This document shows positions 23,569 to 32,127 of a stretch of 36,546 nucleotides of DNA, piece after piece. The notes under the pieces were generated by a model that saw only the letters and a list, made by a program, of their open reading frames with translations, had not been told where the DNA came from and did not search any database. A program made the position numbers and the translations under genes. This stretch comes from Neisseriales bacterium. Lineage in GTDB: Bacteria; Pseudomonadota; Gammaproteobacteria; Burkholderiales; UBA11063. The first letter of the stretch is position 1; the number at the start of each line of letters is the position of its first letter. Location: positions 1-36,546 of the forward strand of contig SSGY01000172.1 in the NCBI GenBank assembly GCA_008017145.1. The letters are read 5' to 3'.

Positions 23569-25014
23569 TCATAAACCAGCAATCAGGGTATATTTGATGT
23601 TGAGATATTCATCAATTCCGTATTTAGAACCCTCACGTCCAATACCTGATTCTTTTACTCCACCAAAGGGTGCAACTTCGTTAGATATTATTCCATCATT
23701 GATACCAATCATTCCGACTTCTAATCTCTCCGCAACTTGAAATGCTAAAGCTAGATCTTTAGTATAAAAATAAGCTGAAAGTCCGGTTTCACTACTGTTT
23801 GCCAATTTGAGAGCTTCTTCTGTGGTCTTAAAACGTATGCAAGCGGCAAGCGGTCCAAAGGTTTCTTCCATATTAAACAGCATATTGGTATTGGCATTTG
23901 AAATCAAGGTTGGTTCATAAAAAAGACCACCTAAGGAATGTGGCTTACCACCACATATTATCGTAGCACCTTTAAGTTTGGCATCCGCAACATGTGTAGC
24001 AACTTTATCAAATGCCATTTGATTAATCAAAGGTCCTTGAGTGGCTCCAGACATAAATCCATCACCAATCTTTAGTTCTGCAATTTTTGCTGCAAATTTG
24101 GCGATAAATTCATCATAAACTGCATCATGTACGAAAAAACGATTGACACAGACACAAGTTTGTCCAGTATTTCTAAATTTGGACTGTAATGCTCCTTCAA
24201 CTGCAGCATCTAGATCAGCATCAGCAAAAACAATAAATGGTGCATTACCACCTAGCTCAAGAGATACTTTTTTAACGGTATCGGCAGCTTGCCGCATCAG
24301 TAGTTTTCCAGTTCTGGTTGAGCCTGTAAAGGTAATTTTGCGGACTTTACTGGATTTCATTAATGCATTACCAATTTCTATTGCATCACCTGATACGATA
24401 TTCAAACATCCCTGTGGCACTTTAGCAAGCGTACAAATCACTGCTAATGCATTGGCTGATAATGGTGTTTCTTCTGATGGTTTCCACACTACCGGGCATC
24501 CTGCGGCAAATGCTGCGGCAAATTTACGAGCGAACATTGCTAATGGAAAATTCCAGGGCGTAATTGCACCGACTACTCCAACGGCTTCTTTTGTTACCAT
24601 AATCTTGGTATTTGGTTTGGTGGCGGGTATTATATCGCCATAGATTCGCTTAGCTTCTTCTGCGAACCACTCAAAAAATCCAGCTGAATATATAATTTCA
24701 CCTTGTGCTTCAGCATAATTTTTGCCTTGCTCTGTAGTAAGTATTGTAGCCAAATCATCTTTATTTTCAAGCATCAGCATTGCGATATTACGTAAGATTG
24801 CAGCACGATCTTTGGCTAACATTTTTTTTAGCGGTGTTAAGGCGGTTTGTGCTGCATCAATTGCGGCATTGCACTCATTCGTGCCACATTTGCTTACCTG
24901 AGCAATTTCAACTAGTGATGCAGGATTTAATACCGCATAATTATCAGCAGTTTGAACCCAAGAACCGTTAATAAATGCTTTGGTTTGTAATAAATTGGCG
25001 TTGTTTAATTTCAT
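23569..25014 (-). CDS. gabD: NAD(P)-dependent succinate-semialdehyde dehydrogenase (GabD-type ALDH)
   Basis: 481 aa, the GabD length. It oxidises succinate semialdehyde to succinate, the last step of GABA and polyamine breakdown. ALDH motifs: TPWNFP (Asn155), FTGSTRTGK cofactor loop (229-237), LELGGNAP with the general base Glu253 and GQTCVCVNR with the nucleophile Cys287. The second Cys289 is the C-x-C pair that acts as a redox switch in SSADH. An AGGAAA site precedes the ATG. It stands alone; no gabT or transporter adjoins it, though a PotD-like polyamine-binding protein gene is 2 kb away. Related semialdehydes are possible substrates. Confidence 0.9.
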   Translation of the reverse strand: MKLNNANLLQTKAFINGSWVQTADNYAVLNPASLVEIAQVSKCGTNECNAAIDAAQTALTPLKKMLAKDRAAILRNIAMLMLENKDDLATILTTEQGKNYAEAQGEIIYSAGFFEWFAEEAKRIYGDIIPATKPNTKIMVTKEAVGVVGAITPWNFPLAMFARKFAAAFAAGCPVVWKPSEETPLSANALAVICTLAKVPQGCLNIVSGDAIEIGNALMKSSKVRKITFTGSTRTGKLLMRQAADTVKKVSLELGGNAPFIVFADADLDAAVEGALQSKFRNTGQTCVCVNRFFVHDAVYDEFIAKFAAKIAELKIGDGFMSGATQGPLINQMAFDKVATHVADAKLKGATIICGGKPHSLGGLFYEPTLISNANTNMLFNMEETFGPLAACIRFKTTEEALKLANSSETGLSAYFYTKDLALAFQVAERLEVGMIGINDGIISNEVAPFGGVKESGIGREGSKYGIDEYLNIKYTLIAGL

Positions 25015-25082
25015 TAATCTATTTCCTGTTATAGTCTTTGATTAGCGCATATATGAAAGCATAGATGCTGACTCGCGTCGTC

Positions 25083-25088
25083 ATTATA
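25083..25088 (-). promoter_or_regulatory. Possible -10 element of gabD
   Basis: TATAAT on the minus strand, 69 nt upstream of the gabD ATG. The -35 position is poor (CTGATT at 17 nt). Confidence 0.38.
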
Positions 25089-25173
25089 CATTTGCTTGAT
25101 AAAAAAATCAGCATTATTTCTAGAAAAAGTAGTTAAGAATATTTCTCATAAAGGGAGTAGACAAAATTATCTA

Positions 25174-25202
25174 TTGAATAAAATCACATTAAACTATATA
25201 AT
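25174..25202 (+). promoter_or_regulatory. Sigma-70 promoter in the gabD-apyrase intergenic region
   Basis: TTGAAT (25174-25179), a 17-nt spacer and a perfect TATAAT (25197-25202) make a good consensus promoter. It points to the apyrase gene, leaving a leader of about 270 nt with no ORF longer than about ten codons and no obvious stable hairpin. The rest of the 463-bp gap 25015-25477 is AT-rich with nothing else recognised. Confidence 0.6.
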
Positions 25203-25477
25203 CTGTAAATAAAGCGTGAGTAAAGTAAATTGTTTTTGCTTTTGAGAAAATAATTTGAGAAAGTGTTATAAAAAAGCCACATGTAAAATTTAGCTAAACT
25301 TATTGAGGTGTAAGAAATTTAAATTTTGTTGGGATATTGTTTATGTTGTAACTTAGGTAAATAATCCTAAATTTTCTATTGTTGTACCTTTTACTGGTTA
25401 CAATTGCTATTGCAAAATAATAAAAGTGAAATGTAATTTTAAGTATAAAACGTTATATGTTATTTTAAAGGACATTT

Positions 25478-27040
25478 ATGATGAAGAAAAAATCAAATTT
25501 ATTAAAAGTTCAAACTATTTTCATTGCCAGTATGGCTTTGTTTGGGTGTGGAAGTGGTGGCACTGTAGTTAACTCATCTTCTGCAACATCACCTGTTTAT
25601 ACGATAATTTTTGATGCTGGTAGCAGCGGAACTCGTTTATCGTTTTATAAAGTTATTCCTGGGAGTGGTGGATATCCACAGATTACAAAACTAAGTGAAA
25701 AAGAGTATAATGATAATGGTATCAATGATTTCCTAAATGGTAATGGAACTATTGAATTAGTTGATAAAGCTGGAGTAAATACACTTCCAGGTGGTGTCAG
25801 ACCCATTAATTGTACTGGTGGCACTGAACAAACAACAGGTAAACAAGTTCAAATTGTTGGTTTAGGAGAGTCTGATGTTAGCCCATGTGTACTGGCTCCA
25901 CTATTAAATTCTCAAGATACTACTTTAGCAGCAAATGAACTAACTCGTTCCCAAGTGAAAACAGAGCTTTTTGCTACTGCGGGTATGCGTACTGAAGATA
26001 CTCGTAATGGTGGTAGTTATTCAACCGAATCAATAGCAGCTTATTACCAAATAATGAAAACCTATGTTGCAGGAATGGGCTTTGCAACTGGCGAATTTAA
26101 AACAATTAATGGTAATAGTGAAGAAGGTGTCTGGACATGGACGAATTTAAATGATTATTACTATAATGCTTTTAATGGTAATCCTACCGTTAGCTCAACC
26201 GCACAAACTCCAGTTGGTGACTTTGAAGTTGGTGGTTCATCAATGCAAATTGCATTTCCTGTTAATGCAGCACCAAATAATGAAAGTAATGTTTACCGTG
26301 TATCAATTAATGGTAAAACATTCAACGTTTATAGCAAGACCTTACTTGGACTAGGTGGTGATGATGCTCGTAAGTACGTCCGTGCGTATAATTACAGTAA
26401 TCAAAATGGGGGTCTAGACTGTTTTGCAACTGGCGCAACTGTTTCTAACACAACCGAGGACAGTGGTATTGCGCTTTACCCATCAACGCTGCTAATCCCA
26501 AATATTTTTCCTGCTAATCTCGTAACTACAGCACCTTGGTTTACATTGAGTGCCGAATCGCTTAACCTAACTGGAAACCCTAGCTTTAGCTTAAATAGTT
26601 GTAGTGCTAAGTATAATGTCGTTGAAAGCCAAGTTGTGGCTTTGGCACGTAATAATAATGGTACTTATAATGAAGGGAATACTGCGACAGTATCTTCTTT
26701 AAAAGAAGTTTTACAAACTAGTACCAGTCCTTTTGTTGGGATTGATAATTTTTACTATACAGCTAGCGATCTTAATCTTGCTGAGTCAACAGGATTTAAT
26801 TCGGTAGCATTTGAAAATTCATTAACTACAAAATGTGCATCACCAATAGTTCCTGGTATAAAATTACAACAGCAGGCGATTTGTCCAAATGGAACATTTA
26901 TGGACTCATTTTTGTTTGGAACTAATGGACTATTCAACGGAAGCACAGCAAGCTTTGCCGGAGTTTTATCTCCTAGACAAAATGGAACAACAGTTCTTAC
27001 TTGGACTCGTGGTTATCTACTATTGAAATATGCTAATTAA
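25478..27040 (+). CDS. GDA1/CD39-family nucleoside phosphatase (apyrase), lipoprotein
   Basis: 520 aa. The signal peptide has lipobox MALFGC (Cys24). Apyrase conserved regions are visible in order: ACR1 FDAGSSGTRLSF (45-56), ACR2 LFATAGMRTE (164-173), ACR3 NSEEGVWTW (213-221, catalytic Glu near 216), ACR4 GDFEVGGSSMQIAF (247-260). These enzymes hydrolyse nucleoside tri- and diphosphates outside the cytoplasm. The family is mainly eukaryotic, with bacterial examples such as the Legionella NTPDases. Here it is anchored as a lipoprotein. A strong AAAGGA site precedes the ATG. It converges on the PotD-like gene with only 12 nt between stops. Roles in nucleotide salvage or in removing host ATP are both possible. 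Confidence 0.9.
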   Translation: MMKKKSNLLKVQTIFIASMALFGCGSGGTVVNSSSATSPVYTIIFDAGSSGTRLSFYKVIPGSGGYPQITKLSEKEYNDNGINDFLNGNGTIELVDKAGVNTLPGGVRPINCTGGTEQTTGKQVQIVGLGESDVSPCVLAPLLNSQDTTLAANELTRSQVKTELFATAGMRTEDTRNGGSYSTESIAAYYQIMKTYVAGMGFATGEFKTINGNSEEGVWTWTNLNDYYYNAFNGNPTVSSTAQTPVGDFEVGGSSMQIAFPVNAAPNNESNVYRVSINGKTFNVYSKTLLGLGGDDARKYVRAYNYSNQNGGLDCFATGATVSNTTEDSGIALYPSTLLIPNIFPANLVTTAPWFTLSAESLNLTGNPSFSLNSCSAKYNVVESQVVALARNNNGTYNEGNTATVSSLKEVLQTSTSPFVGIDNFYYTASDLNLAESTGFNSVAFENSLTTKCASPIVPGIKLQQQAICPNGTFMDSFLFGTNGLFNGSTASFAGVLSPRQNGTTVLTWTRGYLLLKYAN

Positions 27041-27052
27041 TGCAGTAAAGAT

Positions 27053-28114
27053 TTATTGATGGCATGAAAGTTGTAATTCCAGCCATGCCTCATTAATCAT
27101 TATTCGTATTTTAGGTGCATAGTTTTTAAAACTATGCATTTTTTGCATATTAGGCGGGTAAATCCATGGTGTATTTTTAATTACTGGATCAATTTTTGCG
27201 AGCGCAACCTTATTCATTATACTAGCACCAGTCATATTAGCCAGCTCAATTGAGCTTTTGGTACTTAACAAATTATTGATTAATTGGTAGGCAAGCTTTG
27301 TATCACTAACATAAAATGGTATTACCAGATTATCCAGCTCATACATATTACCTTCTTTTTGCAATCTCGCATCAATAGTTACTTCTTGGTGGCTGTCTTT
27401 GAGGTCTTGAATTGTTTTGAAAATGTCTACTGAATAACTCATCGCCAACCAGATATTGCCACGCATCAGACTGCGGTAATAGGTATCGCTATCAAACTTT
27501 GCCCAATAGGGCATCGCACGTTCAATAACCGCTCTGGCTTGCTTTAAGTCGTCAATATTACTTGAGTTAGGATCTTTGCCTAGATAGAGTAGCGCAGCAG
27601 CGAATACATTGCGCTGAGAGTTAAAGACAGTAACTTTTCCCTTTAGTTTTTTGAGATATTTTGGATCAAAGATAACTGCCCAACTATCTGCTACGATTCC
27701 CAAGCGCTGTAATTCTTTTTTATTGTAAGCGAGCATTACGTTATCATAGGCATAGGGTACTGAGTGGCGATTGTGCGGATCATATGCCTGATTTAGAAAC
27801 TGTGGATCAATATTTTTTAAATTTGGCAGACGGGCTAAGTTTAATGGTTGGAGTTTATGCATGGAGACTAGTTGTTCGGCGGCATAAGCTGTTGGCACTA
27901 CAACATCATAACCACTTGCACCTGCTGCAAATTTTGCCAGCATTTCGTCATTCTCATTGAAATAATTTTGCGCGAGCTGGCAATTACATTCTGATTCAAA
28001 TTGCTGTGCGGTACTATCAGCAAGATAATTAGCAGCAATATAAATATTCACCACGTTGCGAGCATAAGCAAACGAACTAGCCAATAGGGTAATACATAAA
28101 AAAACTATCTTCAC
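27053..28114 (-). CDS. PotD/PotF-like periplasmic polyamine-binding protein
   Basis: 353 aa with a signal peptide (cut near SFAYA, residue 18). It shows the spermidine/putrescine-binding pattern: VNIYIAANYLADST at the start of the mature part, FAAGASGYDVVVPTAYA, and VPYAYDNVMLAYNKKEL, with a C-terminal W-I-Y-P-P-N segment. Normally such proteins feed a PotABC-type ABC importer, but none is present. Its ATG overlaps the stop of the MFS gene (ATGA), so it belongs to the siderophore operon. It may bind a polyamine precursor, a polyamine-containing ferric siderophore, or have been recruited for something else. Confidence 0.85.
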   Translation of the reverse strand: MKIVFLCITLLASSFAYARNVVNIYIAANYLADSTAQQFESECNCQLAQNYFNENDEMLAKFAAGASGYDVVVPTAYAAEQLVSMHKLQPLNLARLPNLKNIDPQFLNQAYDPHNRHSVPYAYDNVMLAYNKKELQRLGIVADSWAVIFDPKYLKKLKGKVTVFNSQRNVFAAALLYLGKDPNSSNIDDLKQARAVIERAMPYWAKFDSDTYYRSLMRGNIWLAMSYSVDIFKTIQDLKDSHQEVTIDARLQKEGNMYELDNLVIPFYVSDTKLAYQLINNLLSTKSSIELANMTGASIMNKVALAKIDPVIKNTPWIYPPNMQKMHSFKNYAPKIRIMINEAWLELQLSCHQ

Positions 28115-29319
28115 AGTAGGTATTGATTTCTTTTAATGATTTTATAAATAATATAAGCACAAATAGCAGTTGAAATTAATGATAAAACGCTACCAATAGT
28201 AAATAATCCGCTATAACCTAATAATTTGGCTAAATAGCCACTTAGCATCATCCCTGAACTATAGATAATAATTTCGGCACAGAGTAAGATAGATATATCA
28301 GTCGCTGATTGTTTTAATTCGCAGTTTTGCATAAAGAAAGTATATAACACTACCATTTCCATCGAACGGCAAGCCATATTGCTTACAACTACTCCAAAAA
28401 TTAAAACTTGTGAGCTTATTGCAAAATAGGCTAAAGCTGCCAAAGCTAAATAGCAAATACTCCGCATTATGCCTAAAATGAGGAGCCAAATATTTTCACG
28501 GTTATTACTTAAACAAATGCTTACGAGCAATGAGGCAATGAGACTTAAACTAAGCCCACTAATTCCTAAAACTTTACCAATCAAACTAATTTCAATTTGC
28601 TTATCAACCAGAAATGGTTGCTGCATTCCCATCACTAAGCCTTCACAGCCACGATAAATTAGACATAAGTATAATAAATTACGTGTATTTTTACGCTTTA
28701 GAAAGCTAATTAATGACGGCTTTTCATCTTTATTTGCTTCAATCTGTGCTGTACGTTCTTGAACCAGACTTTGTACGACTAACAAAATTAAGTTAACAAT
28801 GACTAATGTTAGAATTGAATTTTGCCAACCAAGCTGTGGATAAGCAATTAAAAATAATCCGCCACCAGTAAAGCTACCCAGTGCGGTACCAACTACTTGT
28901 GCGTAATTGCCAAAGCGTAGCTGACCTGAATCAACTTGTTCCAAAATAAACGCACTGCTTGCCAGATAATGAGTAGCAGCACAAATTAATAAAGCAATTA
29001 TTATACCAAAGAGTAACTCAGCATGCTGATTTGGTGGAAGATTATAAATAATTATCAGGCAAATTAGCATTAATGTTTGCAATGGAATTAACCAGCTTTT
29101 GCGTTTACCAAATTTTAGGCTATAGTAGCGATCAAGTAATGGAGCCCATAAAAACTTGAACGCCCAAGGGAGCATAAGACTGCCAAATAATCCAATGACG
29201 GTGAGCGAGACACCGTTGCTGCGCATAATCGTTGGCAGCGCTACTGTTGCAAAATACAGCGGAGTGGTATTCGCAATTGCCAAAGCAGTAATACTCGCTA
29301 GGGTTTTATAATTACGCAT
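28111..29319 (-). CDS. MFS permease, RhtX/FptX-AmpG-like (siderophore transport)
   Basis: 402 aa from the ATG at 29319; a GTG at 29334 would add five residues. About 12 hydrophobic segments. The loop after helix 2, LPWAFKFLWAPLLDRYYSLKFGKRKSW, is typical of the AmpG-like branch that includes RhtX and FptX, which carry siderophores across the inner membrane. Position inside a siderophore operon supports uptake of the ferric complex, since no ABC importer is present; export of new siderophore is the alternative. The start overlaps the acetyltransferase stop as ATGCGTAA (8 nt), with no strong ribosome site, so translation is probably coupled. Confidence 0.8.
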   Translation of the reverse strand: MRNYKTLASITALAIANTTPLYFATVALPTIMRSNGVSLTVIGLFGSLMLPWAFKFLWAPLLDRYYSLKFGKRKSWLIPLQTLMLICLIIIYNLPPNQHAELLFGIIIALLICAATHYLASSAFILEQVDSGQLRFGNYAQVVGTALGSFTGGGLFLIAYPQLGWQNSILTLVIVNLILLVVQSLVQERTAQIEANKDEKPSLISFLKRKNTRNLLYLCLIYRGCEGLVMGMQQPFLVDKQIEISLIGKVLGISGLSLSLIASLLVSICLSNNRENIWLLILGIMRSICYLALAALAYFAISSQVLIFGVVVSNMACRSMEMVVLYTFFMQNCELKQSATDISILLCAEIIIYSSGMMLSGYLAKLLGYSGLFTIGSVLSLISTAICAYIIYKIIKRNQYLL

Positions 29320-30274
29320 TTGAATTGATTTCACTTTTGAGGATTAATTTTGCTTGTTGTACTGCCAGCTCCAAAGTTTGAACTGGAATACAGCGAAAAG
29401 GCATTCCTTTTTCCATTGCCGGAGAACTTAATTTAGCGATCATTTCTGCATCGTTAGTAACCCGAAGCATTGCGCAACAATACTTAGCTAGCAATGGCTT
29501 ATGTCGTTTAAACCATGCCATTTCTATTTTTCTGGCTTGTTGTGAAAACTGATACTCACGATCAAAGGTACTTATAACTATGTATGGCTCATGGCGTAAT
29601 AAGATCTCATCTAGTTCTCTAATCCAGCAATCAACCGCCTCATCACTGGGGAAGCTTGGAAAATGCAGTCTGACAATTGGCCAATTACTTAAATTGCAAG
29701 CAATTTCACTTGGATTATACCGATAAAAATCATGGTGGGTAATTGCATAAAGTGTAGCTATTTTTTCGGGTAACTCTAAATTTCCCAAATTGTTAAAACC
29801 AAGCTTACGCTCTAACATACTGAGTGCGCTAACTTCTATGTTTGGTTCAAGTAAAATGCGCTCTGCCATCTGTTGTGTAAATAAGTAATCACTTAGTCCA
29901 CGCACTATCAGTGAGCTATAGCCTTTACCAATTGCATCTAGTTCTCCAATTAATAAGTGAATACCAAAATCACCTGTTTGGAGCTGACAGAATTGAGCCA
30001 ATCGATCATCTGGTGCATAATAGGTTTCCGCATAGCCAATTATCTGTCCATTGATTTGCAAGATAAATAATTCCTGATGCTGCATTTCTAATGCAGATTT
30101 AAAATGCGCTAAAAGTTGATCACGGGGTAAATTAAGCTGCCAAAATTTAGCTACGTGGGGCTGATGCATCCATGTAAATAGTTTCTCGAAATCACGATTC
30201 AAATCAACACAATAAATATTTAGATGATTTTTAGTCTGTCTATCGTTATAGCTGTAATGGGCTTGCTTAAACAT
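29312..30274 (-). CDS. Siderophore N-acyltransferase (IucB-like GNAT) with extra C-terminal domain
   Basis: 320 aa from the ATG at 30274, chosen because GGAG lies 9 nt before it; the ATG at 30289 has no site. Residues about 15-190 form the IucB/AlcB-type GNAT domain that acylates a hydroxylamine: FTWMHQPHVAKFW, IIGYAETYYAPDD, and the acetyl-CoA loop region near GDFGIHLLIGELDAIGKGY. IucB-like acyltransferases act on N-hydroxylysine or similar. About 120 more residues follow, with the pattern YIVISTFDREY, then KPLLAKYCCAMLRV, resembling small STAS/SpoIIAA-like stand-alone proteins. It overlaps the upstream synthetase gene by 8 nt (ATGTTTAA). Confidence 0.83.
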   Translation of the reverse strand: MFKQAHYSYNDRQTKNHLNIYCVDLNRDFEKLFTWMHQPHVAKFWQLNLPRDQLLAHFKSALEMQHQELFILQINGQIIGYAETYYAPDDRLAQFCQLQTGDFGIHLLIGELDAIGKGYSSLIVRGLSDYLFTQQMAERILLEPNIEVSALSMLERKLGFNNLGNLELPEKIATLYAITHHDFYRYNPSEIACNLSNWPIVRLHFPSFPSDEAVDCWIRELDEILLRHEPYIVISTFDREYQFSQQARKIEMAWFKRHKPLLAKYCCAMLRVTNDAEMIAKLSSPAMEKGMPFRCIPVQTLELAVQQAKLILKSEINSNA

Positions 30275-32123
30275 TAATCTTAGCTCCATTGCTAGCTTTT
30301 AATGAGGCATATTTACTCCATATTTCATAGCTTAGCGGATTATCCATCATTACTCGCGATTCAACTTTAGGACGTTGATTATAATCGGCATAACCAACTT
30401 CGATTAAACGCAAGCGGTTTAAATTCAGCTTTTTAAATTGAGGTTTAAATAAATTTATCTCTTGGATTTGCGTACTTAATTCAGGGTGGCTTTGATGGTA
30501 TTTTTCAATTTCTGTATGAACTTGTTGCCAAAATTGTGTTTCAGGATAGTCTGCATAACTAAGTAAAATATCAGATAAGTAGCGATATAAAACCACGAAT
30601 AATCCGGTTTGGATAAATTGTGCCATATCCTCATTAGATAAGCGATACAGTGTGTTTTGTAATTTAGTGGGTAGAGTATTTAGAAGCTCTACATTCTGCT
30701 CACTAAGATTAACATCATCAATAAAATCTTTTAGAACTAAAGCTTTCGGTTGATAGTTTTCATCCATCACGAGCATAGTGTTTTCACCATGAGGTGAGAA
30801 AGCTACACCATATTTATATAACCAATGCAATAATGGCGGTAAGCAAACTGCAAATAATTGCTCCAGCCATTCAGCAATAGTTAGACTAGAGCGTTTGATT
30901 AATTCAATAACCAGCGGTTCATTATTTTTATCAAGGTGAATTAACGCTGCCATGCTCATAACAAACTCTGATTCTTCGAGATAGTTATTGACATTCTCGC
31001 GCCAAATTACACCCAATAACTCTTGATATTGGTATGGAACCCCATCAATCTGATTGTAAATAGGGTGGGCATAGCTAATGCTGGCAATTTCACCAAGCAT
31101 AATTAATCTTGTTTCTTGATGGAAAAAACTGTCTTGTTCATGGATATCTTTTAGCCATTGGGTGAGTAGTGGCGCTAATTCAGTACGTTCATGCGGCAAG
31201 CCACGATAAACTGCAGTATTAAAAATACTCAATGGTAGTTTGACCTGAAATTTTCTATAGTCACTTTGATTGTTAAAACTTCTGATTGACTGAGTTGCTA
31301 GATAATCATCTGAACTATGACCTAAATAAACTATATTATTACGGGCAATATCTTCAGGGAAGAGCTGGATAATTTGTCTTTGCCATTGCCAGTCATGAAC
31401 CGGCATGAAAAAATATTCCTCGATTATTAAATTATACGAGCTTAATAATTGTTGAAATTTATTTATATCTTCTTGTGCTAATTCTTGAATTATTAATTGC
31501 TGGTAATTAAGATCATCAATAGCATTAAATGTAACTTTATTTTTTCTAACGGCAAGCCAAGCTAGCTTTTGGAGGTTTCGCATTTCAGGTGCTGAACTCA
31601 GGTATTCTTGATAAGAGAATCCCAAGCGTCCTTTATTAATTACAAACCATGGGTGTCCACGCATATATCCCTCGATTTGCGATGCTTGTCTTATATTTAA
31701 TAGATGGCTATTAGTATTGTCAGAAGTACTTAATATATGACAATCTGCAATCAGAGTATGGTTTAACTCCCGAAGCAAATGTCCTAGCGTTAATTCATCA
31801 ATTCCAATTTTTTGGTAACTATTACGAATAAATTCACTAACGAGCAATTCATCTTGCTCTATACCTTGACGGTAGTAGCTAATTGAATTTTTATCTATCT
31901 GCCAATTACCAAAAATTCTGCTTTCAGCAGTAAACCTATATTCAATATTATCGTCTAATTCTAGGCTATGTTGGAATAAGCCATTTTGCAATGGTTCTAT
32001 TTTTGTCACCAGTAAATCTTCGTACATAAACTCAGTAAGAATTTTGGCAACTAAATTTCGATTAACGTTTAACCAATTATTTAATGTAATTGTTTGGTTT
32101 ATTTGTGCTAGCGTGTTTTTCAT
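30267..32123 (-). CDS. IucA/IucC-family NIS siderophore synthetase (IucC-like)
   Basis: 618 aa. NIS synthetases adenylate a carboxylate and join it to an amine or hydroxamate. The N-terminal motif RGHPWFVINKGRLGF (155-169) is of the type found in synthetases that act on a citrate monoamide (IucC, RhbF) or on amine-acyl precursors (DesD), so the second condensation is likely. The C-terminal half has the SPHGENTMLVMDE block, the ferric-reductase-like FhuF-type fold of the family. AGGAAA overlaps the end of the preceding gene and the gap is 4 nt. The order of the two condensations is inferred. Confidence 0.88.
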   Translation of the reverse strand: MKNTLAQINQTITLNNWLNVNRNLVAKILTEFMYEDLLVTKIEPLQNGLFQHSLELDDNIEYRFTAESRIFGNWQIDKNSISYYRQGIEQDELLVSEFIRNSYQKIGIDELTLGHLLRELNHTLIADCHILSTSDNTNSHLLNIRQASQIEGYMRGHPWFVINKGRLGFSYQEYLSSAPEMRNLQKLAWLAVRKNKVTFNAIDDLNYQQLIIQELAQEDINKFQQLLSSYNLIIEEYFFMPVHDWQWQRQIIQLFPEDIARNNIVYLGHSSDDYLATQSIRSFNNQSDYRKFQVKLPLSIFNTAVYRGLPHERTELAPLLTQWLKDIHEQDSFFHQETRLIMLGEIASISYAHPIYNQIDGVPYQYQELLGVIWRENVNNYLEESEFVMSMAALIHLDKNNEPLVIELIKRSSLTIAEWLEQLFAVCLPPLLHWLYKYGVAFSPHGENTMLVMDENYQPKALVLKDFIDDVNLSEQNVELLNTLPTKLQNTLYRLSNEDMAQFIQTGLFVVLYRYLSDILLSYADYPETQFWQQVHTEIEKYHQSHPELSTQIQEINLFKPQFKKLNLNRLRLIEVGYADYNQRPKVESRVMMDNPLSYEIWSKYASLKASNGAKINV

Positions 32124-32127
32124 CGCT

